Notes: a model not told the origin generated them from the sequence alone. A stretch of DNA of 64,000 nt from Mucilaginibacter sp. KACC 22063 (GCF_028736115.1 NZ_CP117877.1:2294001-2358000); one strand, 5' to 3'; positions 36,049 through 46,201 are shown, counted from the stretch's first letter. A program made the numbers and translations.

Positions 36049-38373
36049 TTAAAAAATATAGCTTAAATGAAAATGCAGTATGCGGGAGTTTTCTTTCAAA
36101 ATATCATCCTCAATAAACTGACTGGTGACCAGGTGGGTAGATTGGCGGCGCTGGTGAAAAATATCTGAAACCATAGCAGCCACCGTTACTTTATCTTTTA
36201 AGAAATTGTGCTTTACTTCCACATCTATGCCCCTGTTACTTATATTGTATCCCTGGGGTATATGCTGCGGTCCGGAGATTTCGCCGTGTGCAGCCAAAAT
36301 AAATTTAGCCGGTAAAAATATATTTCCATCCAGGTGCAAACGGCTGTTCCAAAAGCCACTTACATTTGATGTGGTATTTGAAGATCCGTTAAAGGTATTA
36401 TAGTTAAGATCATAGGTGCCTGTAACTGAAAATAACTTTTTAATATTCAACCTGTAAATTATATCGACGCCTTCTGTTGCTTCGCGTCCAATGTTCTCTG
36501 GCGTGGTAAGCAAATAACCATTCTGTGGCAGGGTAACTAATTGAATACTGTTGACCGTATTACTGTAATAAACAGATGCGCTGAACATGCTGTTACTTTT
36601 TGGCATTAACAGCACATAAGTTAATTCGGCGTGATGTGTATAAGCATCAGACAGACCGGGATTGCCGGATTGATGATTGATAGGGTTGGATATATCTGTA
36701 TAAGGCAAAATCTGCAAAAATGTAGGCCTTGCAATACGTGTATCGTAGGCGATGCTTAGGCTTTGATTGTCGGTAAGCGATTTTGAAAAATAAACGCTTG
36801 GAAAGAAATTTAAATGACTGGATGATGTAGATGTGTTGGTTAAACGCGATTCGCCAGACAATATATCCAGTTCTGAGCGCAGGCCGGCTTTATATTTAAA
36901 TGACCCTAACTTACCGCTGTACAACGCATATAAAGCATGTACCTGCTGATTGTATGTAAAGTTATTTGACAATGCGTTATTATAAAAATAATTGCCCGTG
37001 GTATTATTAAGCGTTGTTGCATTCAGGATATTATTGTCAATAAACCATGTGCTTTTATAGCCCAACTCTATTTTACCGTTACTGCCAATCGGGTCGGCAA
37101 AATCAGTCTGCAGCAGGTACATTTTGTTTTTGCCGTTCCCCTTGTTTACCTGGCTGTTATAGAAGCTGCCGTTGATATTATCTAATTCGCCCGAAGTGTG
37201 GCTCTGTTCGTTAACATATCGGGCTGTTGCTGTCAGTTCCTCTCCATCTTTTTCAAAGCGTTTGGTAAAATCAAGAGTAGTGCTGTACATATTATTACGT
37301 GTCATGATATCATTGGAGCCCGTAGCTGCAACACGGTTGTTGTTTTGTGCAGAATCTATGGTAAGTAGCGAGGAACTGTTTATTGTGTGCGAGCCTATAT
37401 TTTGAGTGATTGATAAATCAGTTTTATCGTTAAATAGGTAGTCGAAACCCAAGCGGCTGTCCAGATCCCGGTGTTTATCGGTGTTGCTTGCCTTCTGAAT
37501 TAATGTCGTATTGTCTAATGGAAAAAACTGTTGGCTTGTTCTGTTGCCAAAGATACGGTTAGCATGATAGTTAAGGTTTGCAAATACACGGATATGCTTA
37601 TTCCTGTAATTTAAATCTGTACCTGCATGGTCATCAAATTGCGTAGCTGCATCAAGATTGACCACGCCGTTAAATCCTGCTTTGATATTCTTTTTCAGGA
37701 TAATATTAATCAGCCCACTTTGACCTGCTGCATCATATTTGGCCGATGGGGTAGGCATTACCTCAACCCGTTCTACAGATGTAGATGGAATCATTTGCAA
37801 TGCAGTACTAACGTCTGTGTAAGGTGACGGCTTACCATCTATTAATACTCCTGCTGCTTTGCCACGTACAGTGATATCACCTGATGGGCCTACATTTACG
37901 AGCGGTATCTGAGTTAAAAGATCGCTGGCAGTTCCACTGCTTACCGCACCTATCTTGGCAGCATCAAAAACTGTTTTATCAGGCTCTTGGGTCATGAAGG
38001 GGCGTTCTGCAACAATCCTTACTTCGTTCAGCATCTGTTTTGCCGGATACATAATAATTGTGCCGATGTTTATAGCTGCTGTATCATTTGCGATAATAAA
38101 GCTTTTTTTTACTGTTTGATAAGATACAAATGCGATAGTTAATCTCCAGGATCCGCCGCCCATAACTTTAAGTGAAAACCGCCCTGTGCTGTCTGAAACG
38201 CTATTTACCCTTTTAGTTGTATCTGTAATTTTTTCAGCAGTAATGGTAGCGCCTTGTATGGTTTTGTTGTCTTCGTCCACTATCTTACCGATAACATGGT
38301 CAGTGGTTTGGCCCATAGCATGCATAGTGCTGTTCACAAGCGCTATAGTCAATAATATTCTTAGTATTTTCAT
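36049..38373 (-). CDS. TonB-dependent receptor of the outer membrane beta-barrel (PF14905-like) family
   Basis: Read from ATG 38373 (MKILRILLTIALVNSTMHAM), 774 residues; a TTG at 38400 adds 9 residues before the signal peptide. A carboxypeptidase-regulatory-like domain (about 25-105: IGKIVDEDNKTIQGATITAE) is followed by a plug-like region (IPLVNVGPSGDITVRGKAAG, VLIDGKPSPYTDVSTALQMI, VMPTPSAKYDAAGQSGLINI). A barrel with long extracellular loops then ends RILHFHLSYIF. This class differs from SusC and usually has no SusD partner. Its ligand is unknown. It lies upstream of susC on the same strand, 568 bases apart, so it may or may not belong to the glycan locus. Confidence 0.9.
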   Translation of the reverse strand: MKILRILLTIALVNSTMHAMGQTTDHVIGKIVDEDNKTIQGATITAEKITDTTKRVNSVSDSTGRFSLKVMGGGSWRLTIAFVSYQTVKKSFIIANDTAAINIGTIIMYPAKQMLNEVRIVAERPFMTQEPDKTVFDAAKIGAVSSGTASDLLTQIPLVNVGPSGDITVRGKAAGVLIDGKPSPYTDVSTALQMIPSTSVERVEVMPTPSAKYDAAGQSGLINIILKKNIKAGFNGVVNLDAATQFDDHAGTDLNYRNKHIRVFANLNYHANRIFGNRTSQQFFPLDNTTLIQKASNTDKHRDLDSRLGFDYLFNDKTDLSITQNIGSHTINSSSLLTIDSAQNNNRVAATGSNDIMTRNNMYSTTLDFTKRFEKDGEELTATARYVNEQSHTSGELDNINGSFYNSQVNKGNGKNKMYLLQTDFADPIGSNGKIELGYKSTWFIDNNILNATTLNNTTGNYFYNNALSNNFTYNQQVHALYALYSGKLGSFKYKAGLRSELDILSGESRLTNTSTSSSHLNFFPSVYFSKSLTDNQSLSIAYDTRIARPTFLQILPYTDISNPINHQSGNPGLSDAYTHHAELTYVLLMPKSNSMFSASVYYSNTVNSIQLVTLPQNGYLLTTPENIGREATEGVDIIYRLNIKKLFSVTGTYDLNYNTFNGSSNTTSNVSGFWNSRLHLDGNIFLPAKFILAAHGEISGPQHIPQGYNISNRGIDVEVKHNFLKDKVTVAAMVSDIFHQRRQSTHLVTSQFIEDDILKENSRILHFHLSYIF

Positions 38374-38588
38374 CGCAACCGGTAGATTGTTTTGCGACAA
38401 ATAAAGCCTGGCGTAATGAGAAGGCTATGAAAGCCAAATTAATTTTTCTTCATGTCTGCAAATGGCAATTATTAAATATGGGCTTTAGGAGATGCCGTTA
38501 CAGGATGGGATTTAAGACCGATATAAAATTATAGGTAAACAATCATAGACCTGATACGTTTTAAATGAAAATCTAAACTTCGTTCCAT

Positions 38589-39122
38589 ATGATTACCATC
38601 AAGCCGGTACTTACTTTAAAAATTTGCGTGTTCTTATGTTTAGCTATGTTGTGTGTCCAACTGCATGCACAATCAAATGCTCAAAAAACGGATGAGGCAG
38701 ATATTGTTTCAATCCGACAGTTGTTCCAGAAGATCAATTCAAGCAACCTTACTAAACAACGGTTTACATATGAAAGTTCGGGATGTGTAGAGGATGGTGT
38801 GGTAACTTATTTTTTCAACGGCAAAGACATTGTGAAAATAACAGAGTCGGGATCAATAGGCGACGGAAGCTGGACAAACGAATATTATTACAACGCCGGC
38901 AAAGTGATATTTTGTTTTGAGAGTTTGGTAGGCGGCCCCGCAGTAGGTAAAGTAACTAAAACACAATACCGGTATTATATAAAAGACGGACGTGCGATAA
39001 GGGTATTGAAAGGCAGTACGGTAATTTCTGATGACAGCAAAGTCAGCGATATATTACAAAGCGCTAATAGGATATACAAGGCCTACGTTACTAAAGATTT
39101 TGCGGGAGCTCTGTGTAACTAA
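38589..39122 (+). CDS. Secreted protein of unknown function
   Basis: The 177-residue protein has a clear signal peptide (LKICVFLCLAMLCVQLHAQ, cleaved after HAQ at about residue 28). The mature part has a helical start (DEADIVSIRQLFQKINSS), then a beta-rich segment with alternating strands (VVTYFFNGKDIVKITESGS, WTNEYYYNAGKVIFCFES, KVTKTQYRYYIKDGRAIRVL). This resembles small lipocalin- or BamE-like folds only loosely. Three cysteines are present in the mature protein. It is divergent from the receptor at 36049-38373. Family not recognised. Confidence 0.75.
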   Translation: MITIKPVLTLKICVFLCLAMLCVQLHAQSNAQKTDEADIVSIRQLFQKINSSNLTKQRFTYESSGCVEDGVVTYFFNGKDIVKITESGSIGDGSWTNEYYYNAGKVIFCFESLVGGPAVGKVTKTQYRYYIKDGRAIRVLKGSTVISDDSKVSDILQSANRIYKAYVTKDFAGALCN

Positions 39123-39195
39123 GCGACCGAAGATATTGCATGGCGGCTTACTTCTGCAAGGTAGTTTTAAGCTGATATTGAATTAATTAATCATC

Positions 39196-39564
39196 TTATT
39201 CAGCATTTAAAGCGATAAATGTATTTAGTACAGAATTCAACTCCTGTTTATCCGTATCCGCATTAATGGATTTGTATTGTTGCGGATTTCTATTGAGGTG
39301 CAGGGTACTTAATGTATAATTATCATGAATGTACTCTACCTTAACTTTAAAAATGCAATGACCTGTCCAGCTGCGGTGTAAGTATAACCAGTCGTCTTGT
39401 ACATAAAGAAACCATCTGTCGTCCATATCTCTTGGCTTGAAACCTTGCTTTAGCGCACGGTATTCCATGTCTGATAATACTCTGTTTAATAAGGCTTCTT
39501 CAAATTCGTCAGGCATGCTGGTAATAGGCCATTCATGCGGTTGTACTATAGTGTTTATACCCAT
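39196..39564 (-). CDS. Hypothetical cytoplasmic protein
   Basis: 122 residues, no signal peptide or membrane segment. It is rich in aromatic residues: WFLYVQDDWLYLHRSWTG at about 51-68, preceded by a conserved-looking DMDDRW. The C-terminus is a helix (DKQELNSVLNTFIALNAE). It looks like a compact single-domain protein. I do not recognise a family. It is a single gene convergent with 38589-39122. Confidence 0.7.
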   Translation of the reverse strand: MGINTIVQPHEWPITSMPDEFEEALLNRVLSDMEYRALKQGFKPRDMDDRWFLYVQDDWLYLHRSWTGHCIFKVKVEYIHDNYTLSTLHLNRNPQQYKSINADTDKQELNSVLNTFIALNAE

Positions 39565-39663
39565 ATTGCTGGAACAATATCACCTAAAATAGGTTTGGTA
39601 TATAAGTTTTGAAGATACAAGCTGCCAAATAGCTTGCAGTTCAACCGTTATCTAAACCATTAT

Positions 39664-40509
39664 ATGAAAACGCAAATACTTTTTGCCTTATCAGTATTAT
39701 TATTACTGATTTCTTGTAAGGAGAACAAGAAACACGCGGCTAATCTAAAGGCCACTATTATTGATACTTCCTTAAAGTGGATTGATTACCGCATTGGTGA
39801 GCGCCCGCCCGAGGGTTATTTTACCGCCTTTGACAGCATTATCAAAAAATGGAACATCCGCTACCAGCGTATTGAAGGTGGTTGTACGGCACTGCCTGCA
39901 CAAAGGCAGATGTATGAAAAAGATAATCCTAAATATTTCAAGATATTACAACAACGTTTTGGGAAAGACTGGTATACACGTTTTCAGCGACAGGTAAAGG
40001 AATTAGACAGCGCTTTGCATAAGCAAAGTACAGACGATTGTCCGCGGGGAGCGGCAGTGCCGGTAATTAAGAAAGCCGTATTCCCGAATGTACACTTTGC
40101 TTTGCAATCCGACCATAATACCGGGATTGAAACCTTAACCCTGGCTAACGGTGACAAGCTTACGCTAAAGCAGTTTGGCTGCGAATATTATAACCTAAGC
40201 TTTTTCTTTGAGACAGCACAATTTGCGGCAGATACTACAGATATAGCATATTGGGGAAATGCGTCGCTTAGCCTGCTGCGGCAGGTACGCAAAGGCCTGG
40301 ATACGCCTCTGGATATAGATACAGCGTTAAACAGGCTTGCCGCCCACATAGAAAAAGACAAGTTAAAATCGGGAAAGGGTCTTGAAATGGGCGAAGAAAT
40401 TGACTTTGGTGGGCCAGACCCCAGGCAATATTTAACAATAGACCAAGTAAGCCAATTGGCAAATAAGCGTTACATGATCAAAATAACCTTTAGTTACGGT
40501 CCAATATAA
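39664..40509 (+). CDS. Lipoprotein of unknown function
   Basis: Read from ATG 39664 (281 residues; MKTQILFALSVLLLLISC, lipidated Cys18). A longer reading from TTG 39634 is unlikely because it places the signal peptide internally. The mature part is mixed alpha/beta with four cysteines, none in a recognisable motif. It has a segment NTGIETLTLANGDKLTLKQF and an acidic middle. It lies 25 bases before the DUF4153 gene, so the two may be co-transcribed. Confidence 0.75.
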   Translation: MKTQILFALSVLLLLISCKENKKHAANLKATIIDTSLKWIDYRIGERPPEGYFTAFDSIIKKWNIRYQRIEGGCTALPAQRQMYEKDNPKYFKILQQRFGKDWYTRFQRQVKELDSALHKQSTDDCPRGAAVPVIKKAVFPNVHFALQSDHNTGIETLTLANGDKLTLKQFGCEYYNLSFFFETAQFAADTTDIAYWGNASLSLLRQVRKGLDTPLDIDTALNRLAAHIEKDKLKSGKGLEMGEEIDFGGPDPRQYLTIDQVSQLANKRYMIKITFSYGPI

Positions 40510-40534
40510 CATTATACTTTTTCTAATATTAGTT

Positions 40535-42445
40535 ATGGCCTTTCAATTACCTTCGGTTAACCATATAATTAGTTCGGTTGCCAGCACCATAAGGCGTTAC
40601 CCGTTCGAGTTTTTGTTTGCCCTGGCCGGAACATGGTCGGCTATTCATCTATCATCCGGTTATCTGTATGGCTACGCCAGCCACAGCTGGTATATACGTA
40701 TTTTAATGATGGCGGCTGTTGGTATGCCACTCAGCCTTGCAGTTTCACTCTATGGTAGAAATAATGGGTTTTCTGGTAATAGGCGGCTATTAGTTAGGTG
40801 TGTAGCGGTCGCAGTCGGAGTGGTGTTCTTGTTTATTTTAAAGCCGGAAACCTATCCTCAGCACTATGTGGTTTTTGCTTTATTGCTTATTGCTATGCAC
40901 CTGCTGGTATCTTTTGCTGCTTTTACTGGCAAAAATAATACGCTTGCCTTTTGGGAGTTTAACAAAACCCTGTTTATCCGTTTTCTTACCGGCCTGCTCT
41001 ATAGCGTAGTTTTAGGCGCCGGACTAAGCGCTGCATTTGGCGTGGTTGAGCGTATTTTTGGCTTTAGTTTAAACTGGGTTTACCAACCCGTGTGGTTCAT
41101 CATTTTAGGGGTATTTAATACCTTGTTCTTTTTGTCAGGCGTTCCGGAAGGTAACCTTCAGGCAGAATCGCTTATCGCTTACCCAAAAGGACTGAAGTTT
41201 TTTAGCCAGTACATACTGGTGCCTCTTGCTACAGTCTACCTGATTATTTTACTGGTATACGAGGTTAAAATCCTCATAGAATGGGAACTGCCTAAAGGCT
41301 TGGTATCAGGCCTTATTCTGGGCTATGCCGGGCTTGGTTTATTGGCTCTGCTGCTGGTTTACCCGCTGCGCGACCAGGAAGACAACGGTTGGATAAAAGT
41401 TTATGGCCGTTATTTTTATTTATTCCTGCTGCCGCTGGTAGCACTTTTGATATTAGCCATTAGTAAACGCATAGGCAGTTATGGCATTACACAATACCGA
41501 TATTTTTTAATGGTACTGGCCGCATGGTTGTTGTTTTTAATCGGTTATTTCCTGCTGCATAAAAAGGCTACCATAAAAGCCATACCCGTTTCGCTGTTCA
41601 TTATTGTTATGCTTATCATATACGGTCCGCAAAGCGCCACCTCGGTCAGCTTAAACTCACAAAGAGCTGTTCTGTATGAGCTGTTTAAAGAGGCGGGCTT
41701 AATAAAGAAAGGCAAATTGCAGCCTATTGATCAAAAAAAGGTAAAGCCCTACATAGCAGCACGCATGGCGAGTACAGTTAATTACATATTGCAACATTAT
41801 GATTTTCAATCAATGCAGCCTTTACTTAGCGTTAACCTACAGGCTAAGGAGCAGGAGTTAAGAATAAGCTGGAAAAATAAGATGTATGACATTCCGGATG
41901 AAAACGGCTTTAACTTTGACCGCATAAACTGGATGCAGAATTATTTAGGATTAAGCGGCTACGAATATATGCAACAGTACAGTGAGGACCGGATGGATAT
42001 GGACCTTAACACCAACTACTATGTACGCAGCAAACAAACAGCCTATCCTTTAAAAGGGTATGATTACATGATGGTAAAAGAAACTTATGTTGATACCTTA
42101 AGTGTTGACACGGTGAAAGGCTATGCAATAAAACAAGGTGACAGTTTTGATTATGATGATATGATCATTAATGTAGGCGAAAATAAGTTTACATTTCCTC
42201 TGAAAGTTCTGGCTGACCAAATAGTTAAGGAAACTGTTAACCTGAAACCAGTCGAGAATACAGCCACACGCCAGGGTTTAGACAAGCAATATTTATTGCC
42301 ACAGCAAATGCTGCAGATAAAGCAAAGCAAAATGGGCATAACAGTGATGGCGCAAGTGCAGGAGCTGAGTTTTGAAAATACAAAACGTAACGGTATTAAA
42401 ATAAACTCGGCGCGTGCTTATTATTTTATTAAGATGGATAAGTAA
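40535..42445 (+). CDS. DUF4153-family multi-pass membrane protein
   Basis: The 636-residue protein begins with a short amphipathic start (MAFQLPSVNHIISSVASTIR). About ten to twelve membrane helices follow between residues 25 and 375 (for example VGMPLSLAVSLYG, LLIAMHLLVSFAAF, LYSVVLGAGLSAAFGVVERI, VPLATVYLIILLVYEVKILI). A soluble C-terminal domain of about 250 residues carries the tyrosine-rich stretch NYLGLSGYEYMQQYSEDRMD. DUF4153 proteins are widespread in Bacteroidota and have no established function. Its upstream lipoprotein neighbour may be a partner. Confidence 0.85.
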   Translation: MAFQLPSVNHIISSVASTIRRYPFEFLFALAGTWSAIHLSSGYLYGYASHSWYIRILMMAAVGMPLSLAVSLYGRNNGFSGNRRLLVRCVAVAVGVVFLFILKPETYPQHYVVFALLLIAMHLLVSFAAFTGKNNTLAFWEFNKTLFIRFLTGLLYSVVLGAGLSAAFGVVERIFGFSLNWVYQPVWFIILGVFNTLFFLSGVPEGNLQAESLIAYPKGLKFFSQYILVPLATVYLIILLVYEVKILIEWELPKGLVSGLILGYAGLGLLALLLVYPLRDQEDNGWIKVYGRYFYLFLLPLVALLILAISKRIGSYGITQYRYFLMVLAAWLLFLIGYFLLHKKATIKAIPVSLFIIVMLIIYGPQSATSVSLNSQRAVLYELFKEAGLIKKGKLQPIDQKKVKPYIAARMASTVNYILQHYDFQSMQPLLSVNLQAKEQELRISWKNKMYDIPDENGFNFDRINWMQNYLGLSGYEYMQQYSEDRMDMDLNTNYYVRSKQTAYPLKGYDYMMVKETYVDTLSVDTVKGYAIKQGDSFDYDDMIINVGENKFTFPLKVLADQIVKETVNLKPVENTATRQGLDKQYLLPQQMLQIKQSKMGITVMAQVQELSFENTKRNGIKINSARAYYFIKMDK

Positions 42446-42600
42446 CATAGTGGTCTTAAAGAAACTTCTTTCGGATTAAACAATATGCAGGCACCTCTTG
42501 TAATAGTATTTGCAGGAAATAAAAGTTAACCTTTCTGCTATCAAAGTGAAGGCTTACATGGGCCAAACAGAAGACGCGTATTAAGTATTTAACCACATCA

Positions 42601-43824
42601 ATGGCTAAAGATATTAAAGCAATACAATGCCCTAAATGCGGCAGTACTTTTAAAAAGGAGATTAAGCCTGATTTTTATCAATGCCAGAATTGCCAAACCG
42701 AATACTATCTGGATAGCGATGATATACACCACTATCATCATCATGAACGTTTGCCGCCTATACAAAGTTCTGCCCCGCCTGGCAATGCCAGGCAGCCGCT
42801 TTATATATTACTTGGCAGTGTAGCATTTATATGTATTATTTATTTTGTTGTTGCTTGGATTCGGCCTGCAAATCATACCGCTAATACTTATAGTACCGGT
42901 AGTAATTATAAGCCACCCCGCTCTTATTCTTCAAGTTTTGTATATACTAATACAGCTACGGGTAAACCGGTTTATTTGCGTGTGGGTGCCGATTATACCT
43001 ATAAAGACGACAAAAAGTATGGCAAGGAATTACACATGGTTTTTAATGATCCCCTTACTGGTGGACTAATTGCTGACCGTATTGTTAACGATGAGGTTTT
43101 AACTAACAACAACTGCATGCTGGCTTTTAAAACCTACTCGCCTGATCTGACTTATGCTATAGGGTGCAGTACGGTATTATTACAACTCGATACCAGGAAT
43201 AACCGGCTAATTAACATAACGCAAAGTGAATTTAAAGATTACAAGCAGTTAAGCTCGGGGGTGGCAAAACTTGAATTTGATTATTATAAGCCAATGATTA
43301 ACGTGATAAATAACGAAGGAAGTAGTTGTTATTACTTTCCAACTATCAGGAAAATGGCTGACAGCAATGATGAGGCAGATCATATTTGGAAAAAGCAATT
43401 TGATCAGCATTACTTTGAGTTTGGTAACATGGGTGATTTCTTTGACCAGCAAAAAGAAATGCAGTTACTCGAAGTAAAATACCTTAAACAGACCGGCCAA
43501 AATATAAGGCGTAACTTAACACCTGGCCGAAAATACTTTAACCCTGAAATGCTTTATCAGGATCAGGACAAGCTGCTGTTCGTGGTCAATACTACCCCGG
43601 CACCAGATCCACCGGTAAGTATTCAGCTTGTTGATGCAAAGACCGGCAAGTTGCTTTGGGCATTAGCGCCAGACAGGTATAATTTGTATTCGGCAACCAA
43701 ATGGAAACATGGGTTTGCTGTTGAATATCGCAAAGGTGCGGAGGCTGATTATGTGCACGGGGTATTGGTTATTTCTGATGCGGGTAAAATCGTACATAAT
43801 TATCAGCTTAGCCGTACAGAATGA
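42601..43824 (+). CDS. Zinc-ribbon membrane protein with large soluble domain
   Basis: The 407-residue protein has an N-terminal zinc ribbon (CPKCGSTF...CQNCQTEYYL, about 9-43). A His-rich linker (HHYHHHERLPP) and one TM helix (about 65-82: LYILLGSVAFICIIYFVVAW) follow. Then comes a domain of about 300 residues with beta-propeller-like strands (VDAKTGKLLWALAPDRYN resembles a PQQ-type blade). The cytoplasmic ribbon and extracytoplasmic domain suggest a membrane sensor or tether. It lies 38 bases before the SPFH gene, and the two are probably one operon. Confidence 0.75.
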   Translation: MAKDIKAIQCPKCGSTFKKEIKPDFYQCQNCQTEYYLDSDDIHHYHHHERLPPIQSSAPPGNARQPLYILLGSVAFICIIYFVVAWIRPANHTANTYSTGSNYKPPRSYSSSFVYTNTATGKPVYLRVGADYTYKDDKKYGKELHMVFNDPLTGGLIADRIVNDEVLTNNNCMLAFKTYSPDLTYAIGCSTVLLQLDTRNNRLINITQSEFKDYKQLSSGVAKLEFDYYKPMINVINNEGSSCYYFPTIRKMADSNDEADHIWKKQFDQHYFEFGNMGDFFDQQKEMQLLEVKYLKQTGQNIRRNLTPGRKYFNPEMLYQDQDKLLFVVNTTPAPDPPVSIQLVDAKTGKLLWALAPDRYNLYSATKWKHGFAVEYRKGAEADYVHGVLVISDAGKIVHNYQLSRTE

Positions 43825-43862
43825 GTAATAACGGCAATGAGGATTGCCATAAATAATTTGAT

Positions 43863-44855
43863 ATGGGATTCACCAGTTTTTTCAAAGATCAGTTTGCATC
43901 GGTTATTGAATGGAAAGATCAACCGCAGGAGGTATTGTTTTACAAATTTCCATTTAAACGCGATGAGATCAAAGATGCCAGTAAACTGATAATTGCCCCG
44001 GGGCAGGGGTGCCTGTTGGTGTATGAGGGTAAAGTTACAGGTGTTTTAGAAAACGAAGGCGTATATACTTTACAAACTGATAACGAACCGTTTATTACTA
44101 ACCTGCTTAAACTTACACAGGGCTTTGAAAGTGAGCATAAGCTTAAAATTTATTTTTACCGAAAAGCAGAGGTGGTTAACCAGGGTTGGGGCACCTCTAC
44201 ACGTGTAATGTATGAAGACCCGGTATATCACTTTCCGGTTAACCTGGGTGCTTATGGTAATTATTCTTTTAAGTTAACCGATGCCAGGGTTTTTCTTACA
44301 GAAATTGCCGGTTTATCAGACCTGTACAATATTGCGCAAGCACAGATGCTAATTCAGTCGAGAATTGAGCAGGGGCTAACGGTTACGCTGGCTACATCCG
44401 CTTATTCCATTTTACAGATTGATGCTAAGCTGAACGAGCTTGCTGAAACCTTGAAAAATCAATTAAACAATATTTTTGCTGAATTGGGGTTTGAGTTGAC
44501 AAATTTCAAGTTACAGGGAGCGTCTTTTGATCAGCAAACGCAGCAGCAGATCAATCAATTGGCCAACGCCCGTGCCGGAATGCTGGCCTCAGAATTAACC
44601 GGTTTAAGCTTTACGGAAAGAGAAAAGCTACAAGCCCTGCGTGATGCTGCCCGTAATGAAAGCGGTATTGCCGGTGCCGGGTTACAGTTTAATTTAGGGA
44701 ATAGTTTAAACAATACCTCTGGTCAGCCACCAGTCACCGCAGGTGATGCAGACCCTATGACACAGCTACAAAAGTTAAAAACTCTTTTAGATCAGGGAAT
44801 TTTAACACAGGAAGAATTTGACAGCAAAAAAAAGCAATGGCTTGATAAGTTGTAA
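43863..44855 (+). CDS. SPFH-domain protein with C-terminal SHOCT motif (YdjI/virion-core-like)
   Basis: The 330-residue protein begins MGFTSFFKDQFASVIEWKD, typical of the SPFH subgroup annotated as virion core protein or YdjI-like. The SPFH region spans about 20-240 (LIIAPGQGCLLVYEGKVTGV, GNYSFKLTDARVFLTEIAG, ELGFELTNFKLQGASFDQQT). A helical, Gln/Ala-rich segment follows. The final 35 residues form a SHOCT oligomerisation motif (LQKLKTLLDQGILTQEEFDS). There is no TM helix. SPFH proteins assemble into membrane-associated rings. Pairing with a zinc-ribbon membrane protein suggests a shared complex; its purpose is unknown. Confidence 0.87.
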   Translation: MGFTSFFKDQFASVIEWKDQPQEVLFYKFPFKRDEIKDASKLIIAPGQGCLLVYEGKVTGVLENEGVYTLQTDNEPFITNLLKLTQGFESEHKLKIYFYRKAEVVNQGWGTSTRVMYEDPVYHFPVNLGAYGNYSFKLTDARVFLTEIAGLSDLYNIAQAQMLIQSRIEQGLTVTLATSAYSILQIDAKLNELAETLKNQLNNIFAELGFELTNFKLQGASFDQQTQQQINQLANARAGMLASELTGLSFTEREKLQALRDAARNESGIAGAGLQFNLGNSLNNTSGQPPVTAGDADPMTQLQKLKTLLDQGILTQEEFDSKKKQWLDKL

Positions 44856-44882
44856 CCATTGCTGAGTTTAAGCAAAGGAGAC

Positions 44883-45503
44883 TTATTCTTTCTTTTTAAG
44901 ATCAGACAACAGCATAAAGCCGGTGGTCTCTTTATTTGCCTTGTTCATGTAAGAAACAAATACCCAGGTATTGTTATTTGCTGCTACATTTTGCATATCT
45001 ATCGTTACCACGTCGCCTTTTAACACATAGGCTTTAAGTTTACTGGCTGCATCGGTCTTTTTATAAAAGTAGGCTTTGGGCGCAGTCACTATATAATTGC
45101 CGGCTACAGCTCCAGAAATTTTTGTGTACTGGCCATTAAAGTCGCTGGTTAAATGGTCAATTGCGCAGTTAGCAAAGGATGCCTTTATTTTACCCTGTAC
45201 CAAACTTAACGTCACTTTGCAGCCCGGCTCATTTTCGTCGCTATGTAAAGTTACGGTGCCGTTTTTTAATGTGCCTTCACCGTAGTAGCTGCCGGTTTGG
45301 GCATTGGCAGAGTTCCACCAGGTAAATACTTCGGCCTTAACACTATTGCCGCTTTGCTGGTAAGAAATTACGCCGTAAGCACCGTTTGGAAGCTTCTTTT
45401 CATAAATGCCGTTTTGGGCTGATACATACATCGCACATACAGAAAACAGCATTAATATTGTAAACTTTTTTAGACAGGCGGTTGGTGAGGTAGCAATCTG
45501 CAT
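44883..45503 (-). CDS. Secreted protein with possible C-terminal SH3-like domain, unknown function
   Basis: 206 residues. The signal peptide is FTILMLFSVCAMYVSAQ, cleaved after SAQ at about residue 29. The middle has Gly/Thr-rich beta strands (GSYYGEGTLKNGTVTLHSDE) with two cysteines that may pair. The C-terminal 70 residues (APKAYFYKKTDAASKLKAYV, LKGDVVTIDMQ, WVFVSYMNKANKETTGFM) match the pattern of bacterial SH3 domains. A possible cell-wall or periplasmic role is inference. It is convergent with the SPFH gene, with a 27-base gap. Confidence 0.75.
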   Translation of the reverse strand: MQIATSPTACLKKFTILMLFSVCAMYVSAQNGIYEKKLPNGAYGVISYQQSGNSVKAEVFTWWNSANAQTGSYYGEGTLKNGTVTLHSDENEPGCKVTLSLVQGKIKASFANCAIDHLTSDFNGQYTKISGAVAGNYIVTAPKAYFYKKTDAASKLKAYVLKGDVVTIDMQNVAANNNTWVFVSYMNKANKETTGFMLLSDLKKKE

Positions 45504-45597
45504 AGCGCAATATGAATTAGTGATTTTGTTTATTGCGTTGACAACAGAATTTAAACCTGCTTTGTTTTTTAATCAGCATTACAATTGTGCAGCACTG

Positions 45598-45933
45598 TTA
45601 TTGTATCGTTTTTGCCAATGTACCAGCTTTTCTCTTTCTGTAATAAGCAATTATGTAAAATACAATCGCCGATATCGGTATTGAAACCAGGGTTAAAAAT
45701 GTACCGATCACAGCAAAACCAACAGAACCGGTTGCGCAGCGTGTACCAGGCGGCAGATTTAAAATATCGATATAGCTTGCAAGTAATGGCAATAGCAGGC
45801 CTGCAACCAAACAGATTATAGTAATCAGCGCAATGGATATACGAACACGTCCATAAATGTGCATTATGTTTAAAATGATATGCACTACAGGCGATAAAAG
45901 TATCAGCAATATTTCAAGCAATAATATTATCAT
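45598..45933 (-). CDS. Small multi-pass membrane protein
   Basis: 111 residues with three predicted membrane segments: 1-25 (ILLLEILLILLSPVVHIILN), 33-55 (IALITIICLVAGLLLPLLAS) and 70-95 (VGFAVIGTFLTLVSIPISAI). The tail is positively charged (YYRKRKAGTLAKTIQ). Hydrophobic low-complexity DNA can mimic genes, but the loop NLPPGTRCATGS and basic tail look real. Function unknown; single gene. Confidence 0.6.
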   Translation of the reverse strand: MIILLLEILLILLSPVVHIILNIMHIYGRVRISIALITIICLVAGLLLPLLASYIDILNLPPGTRCATGSVGFAVIGTFLTLVSIPISAIVFYIIAYYRKRKAGTLAKTIQ

Positions 45934-46201
45934 CAGTTTTATATTAATGCCAGAATTTTAAATAAGTAACCCACATGGCTTGCTCTATCATCTCCATATG
46001 GCATTGAGATATTTATGAATAATCCACAAACATTAAGAGTTTCCGGCTAATACTTAAAGCAAAATAAAACCAACCAGTTTCAATCAATTAAAATTTTTAA
46101 GCAGAGCCTAAAATGGATTACAATCATGAAGAATATCAATGGAGTTGAAAATTGGCTGCCAATGCCTAATGCTTTGATAATAGGTATTCAGATTAAATCG
46201 A

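Noticed and set aside
44833..44863. AGCAATGG/CCATTGCT inverted repeat at the end of the SPFH gene
   Set aside because: Only 8 bp with a 15-base loop, spans the stop codon and has no T-run; too weak to call a terminator.
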